Shown here one piece after another: positions 62,601-64,000 of a stretch of DNA of 64,000 bases. Below the pieces are notes generated by a model. That model had not been told where the DNA came from. It searched no databases and saw only the letters and a program-made list of their open reading frames with translations. Made by a program: the position numbers and the translations under genes. Where the stretch lies: contig NZ_FNTD01000004.1 in the NCBI RefSeq assembly GCF_900104815.1, positions 1,302,001-1,366,000 on the forward strand, in the 5' to 3' direction. The first letter of the stretch is position 1, and each line of letters opens with the position of its first letter. The stretch comes from Streptomyces misionensis (lineage in GTDB: Bacteria > Actinomycetota > Actinomycetes > Streptomycetales > Streptomycetaceae).

Positions 62601-64000
62601 GCGGGACCTCGCGGGCCCGGCCGGCGACGGCGAGGCGACGGACCCGGTGCAGGCCGCGCTCGCCCGGATCTGGGCGGAGGTGCTGGAGGTGCCGCGGGTC
62701 GGCGTCCACGACGACTTCTACGCCCTCGGCGGCGACTCGATCCGGTTGCTCACCGTCCGGTCCAGGGCCGAGCGGCAGGGGCTGCGCTTCCGGCTCGGCG
62801 ACCTCGTGGCCGCGCCGACCGTCGCGGCGCTCGCCGCCGTCACCGTCACCGACCCCCCGGCCGGTGACACCGCGCCGGCTGGACCGCGCCCCTTCGAGCT
62901 GGTGTCCCGCGTCGACCGGGCGGCGCTCGGCGACGCCGAGGACGCCCACCCGCTCTCCCGGCTCCAGCTCGGCCTGATCTTCCACTCCCGCCGCCGGCCC
63001 GGCTCCGCCGTGTACAAGGACGTCTTCCGCTACGTGCTGCGGATGCCGTGGAACGAGGCGGCGTTCCGCGCCGCCACCGCGCGGCTGACCGCCCGGCACC
63101 CCGTGCTGCGCTCCACGTTCGCACTCGCCCGCGTGTCCGAGCCGTTGCAGGTGATCCACCCGCGTGCACGGGACATCGCGGACAGCGTGGACCTGCGTGA
63201 TCGCCCCGCGGCGCAGGCGGAGGCGGAGATCCTGCGGCACGTCGAGGAACGCCGCACGCACGACTACGACTTCGAGCACGGGCCGCTCCTCTTCCTGCGC
63301 GCGTACGTCCGCCCCGACACGGTGGAGCTGATGCTGAGCTTCCACCACGCGCTGCTGGACGGCGCCAGCGTCGCCAACCTGCTGCGGGACCTGCTGCGGG
63401 ACTACGCGCACGCCCTCGGGCTCGGCACCGGTCCGGTGCCCGGCCGCCCGCTGCCCTCCCCCGCGGCGCACGTGGCCGCCGAACGGGCCGCCCTGGGCTC
63501 CGCGGAGAGCCGCGCCTACTGGCGGGACGTGGTCCGCGGTGCCGACGCGCCGCGGATCGCCGGGACACGCGCCCACCGCCCGCCGGCCGGCGGGGAGCAG
63601 ATCGTGTGCCACCGGGACCTGCCGGCCGGCCTCGCCGACGCGCTGCGCGCCGCCGCCCGCACGCACGGCACGCCGGTCAAGTCGGTGCTGCTGGCGGCGC
63701 ACTGCCTGACCCTGGGCCTGTTCACGGGCGCCCCCGAGGTGCTCACCGGGCTGATCACGCACGGGCGGACCGGCGAGGGCGGCGAGGACGCCCTCGGTCT
63801 CTTCCTGAACACCGTGCCGCTGCGGCTGCCCACCTCCGGCGCCGGGTGGTTCGACCTCGCGCGGGAGGCGCTGGGCCGGGAGCGCGCGTCCTTCCCGCAC
63901 CGCCGCTACCCGCTCAGCGCCATCCAGGAGGAGAACCCGGGCAGTGAGCTGGAGACGGCGTTCAACTACGTCCACTTCCGGCAGCTCGCCGAGGTGCTGA
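59674..64000 (+). CDS. Non-ribosomal peptide synthetase, C-A(Ser)-T-C..., truncated by the window end
   Basis: At least 1442 residues. Domain 1 (about 25-450) is a condensation domain with TMHHLVADGW (HHxxxDG). The A domain (about 475-960) has VIYTSGSTGRPKGVMIEH, FDVSVWELFW, LYGPTEAAVDV and, at its end, PLTPSGKTDL. By eye the specificity positions read D-V-W-H-F-S-L-V-D-K, the serine code. The T domain (near 1020) has DDFYALGGDSIRLL with the phosphopantetheine Ser. The second condensation domain has SFHHALLDGAS. The peptide product cannot be told from one module; the gene continues beyond 64000. Confidence 0.93.
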   Translation, partial: MNLEDRFSPSPAAAAPAPGPDASPGPGLLPLTAYQRDVWVAAELHPDDPQFNCCLTERLTGPVDRRVLMASADAVLARHDALRLCFEEQDGTPVQWVGAEAPTVRQLDLSHEEDPAAACSAWLEADLLRALPLRDGPPVRATLLVEGPDTVVLRLTMHHLVADGWTCNRVSQEIFAEYGRRRAGTPAPAADSVPVAGFLAEEARYRAGEDFADDLAYHRAALADAGTALFTRRAPSGERRRGIVTVPVDSALVRRVRAAGHSPFAYVAAVLGGLLTRLHGSDDIVLGIPLLNRAGWQAAPLGQLANTLPLPLPRPGARPVGDLVRETRTAIRELQRHERLALGDLLTGLAADGAGGSRQLFDVTLSYLRYERPAVVGGVRRETGMRTPGYDQSALNVFVRDFNDVPGMEIDLVYALDVFDEDLPIEAVARQLRRLLAGCLDDPAAPLSTVPVTSAEERDALLALGRGPAAPEREPGTLHGLFERRCARQPRALAVMDAATGRSLTYGELERRANRVARGLRAAGVGDGDRVAVALRRGPDLMAALFGVLKAGAAYVPVDPDYPAGRITHMLDDSRAAAVLLDDAGAGEPWAAGRPHAYRVAELEAGQDDTPPVTGAGPDSLAYVIYTSGSTGRPKGVMIEHRSAVNRLAWMQRLYPVGAGDVLLQKTPVSFDVSVWELFWWAAEGARLVLLPPGAEKDPREVARAVRDHGVTVLHFVPSMLGPFLDLGGQGSSSLRYVFCSGEALPPGHVERFARTFRPGPAGPPRLVNLYGPTEAAVDVTAYDCPGDPAAAVRRVPIGRPVDNTWLYVLDEHGRLQPAGVPGELCIGGVQVARGYLGLPRLTEERFTADPFVPGGRIYRTGDVARWLADGTLEYLGRSDGQVKIRGNRVETGEVAAALRELPGVRDAVVTVTGSGGGARLTAYYVAGDGDPGADRLRAALLARLPAFMVPSLLCRIDRVPLTPSGKTDLRALPDPRDLAGPAGDGEATDPVQAALARIWAEVLEVPRVGVHDDFYALGGDSIRLLTVRSRAERQGLRFRLGDLVAAPTVAALAAVTVTDPPAGDTAPAGPRPFELVSRVDRAALGDAEDAHPLSRLQLGLIFHSRRRPGSAVYKDVFRYVLRMPWNEAAFRAATARLTARHPVLRSTFALARVSEPLQVIHPRARDIADSVDLRDRPAAQAEAEILRHVEERRTHDYDFEHGPLLFLRAYVRPDTVELMLSFHHALLDGASVANLLRDLLRDYAHALGLGTGPVPGRPLPSPAAHVAAERAALGSAESRAYWRDVVRGADAPRIAGTRAHRPPAGGEQIVCHRDLPAGLADALRAAARTHGTPVKSVLLAAHCLTLGLFTGAPEVLTGLITHGRTGEGGEDALGLFLNTVPLRLPTSGAGWFDLAREALGRERASFPHRRYPLSAIQEENPGSELETAFNYVHFRQLAEVL

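Noticed and set aside
59875..63975. A 1366-codon open frame antisense to the NRPS gene
   Set aside because: It is a high-GC shadow. The sense strand carries clear C-A-T-C domain motifs in another frame, and the antisense translation has low-complexity G/R/V-rich sequence.
1..64000. tRNA, rRNA and riboswitch structures
   Set aside because: I looked for conserved tRNA arm sequences and riboswitch-like leaders and saw none I could support by eye.

Overview
The window is high-GC actinobacterial DNA, most likely Streptomyces. Genes are dense, many start with GTG, most stop with TGA, and the family mix (LAL-type LuxR regulator, eukaryotic-like Ser/Thr kinase with a C-terminal membrane domain, DUF3515 and DUF6924 proteins, GlxA regulator, NRPS) is typical. 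I see no rRNA, tRNA or CRISPR array. Fragments of at least seven insertion elements (ISAzo13, IS481, ISL3, IS1380 and three IS5-type) and an amber-interrupted integrase mark this as accessory, repeatedly rearranged chromosome.

Left part (1-14.6 kb): an IS remnant; small oxidoreductase genes, including an SDR divergent from a MarR regulator across a palindromic operator region; IS481 and aldo/keto reductase debris; then a leftward aromatic meta-cleavage operon (13739 down to 5616). The operon encodes a flavin hydroxylase, two extradiol (VOC) dioxygenases, a C-C bond hydrolase, a hydratase-aldolase and an aldehyde dehydrogenase. The dehydrogenase is fused in frame to the back half of a phenol-hydroxylase-like monooxygenase. 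A divergent TetR gene (13913) is the likely regulator.

Middle part (14.6-24.7 kb): a cyclophilin remnant fused to the tail of a Ser/Thr kinase gene, a HEAT-repeat protein, a frameshifted TPR pseudogene, a toxin-antitoxin pair whose toxin carries an amber stop, an 8 x 7-bp tandem repeat, and a TetR-AKR-MDR operon.

Redox island (24.8-38.4 kb): a large LAL regulator leads a run of SRPBCC, SnoaL-like, LLM flavin monooxygenase plus FMN reductase, MDR, aldehyde dehydrogenase, SDR and cupin genes. Two repeated operator types are visible. AACGCAA-N5-TTGCGTT occurs at the TetR/SnoaL promoter and again at the distant SDR promoter. A dyad GTCA-TC-TGAC occurs upstream of the SRPBCC, MDR and cupin genes, with a weaker copy upstream of the LLM gene. 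These suggest one scattered, co-regulated oxidative pathway.

Right part (38.5-58.2 kb): an integrase pseudogene that cuts a TetR gene, hypothetical genes, more IS debris, a GlxA regulator divergent from an HD-domain enzyme, a TlpA-like lipoprotein, two secreted proteins, and a possible defence region. The core of that region is a two-gene operon. A 145-residue helical protein ends in a RHIM-like amyloid motif, and overlaps the gene of a membrane NACHT NTPase that carries a matching motif near its N-terminus and a DnaJ-type zinc-finger/C-terminal domain at its end. An Mrr-type endonuclease with membrane anchors and an unknown two-TM protein lie nearby. I regard the NACHT pair as the most interesting system in the window.

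Right edge (58.8-64 kb): a type II thioesterase with a cysteine at the nucleophile position, followed by the start of an NRPS gene (C-A-T-C, serine code) that runs off the window.
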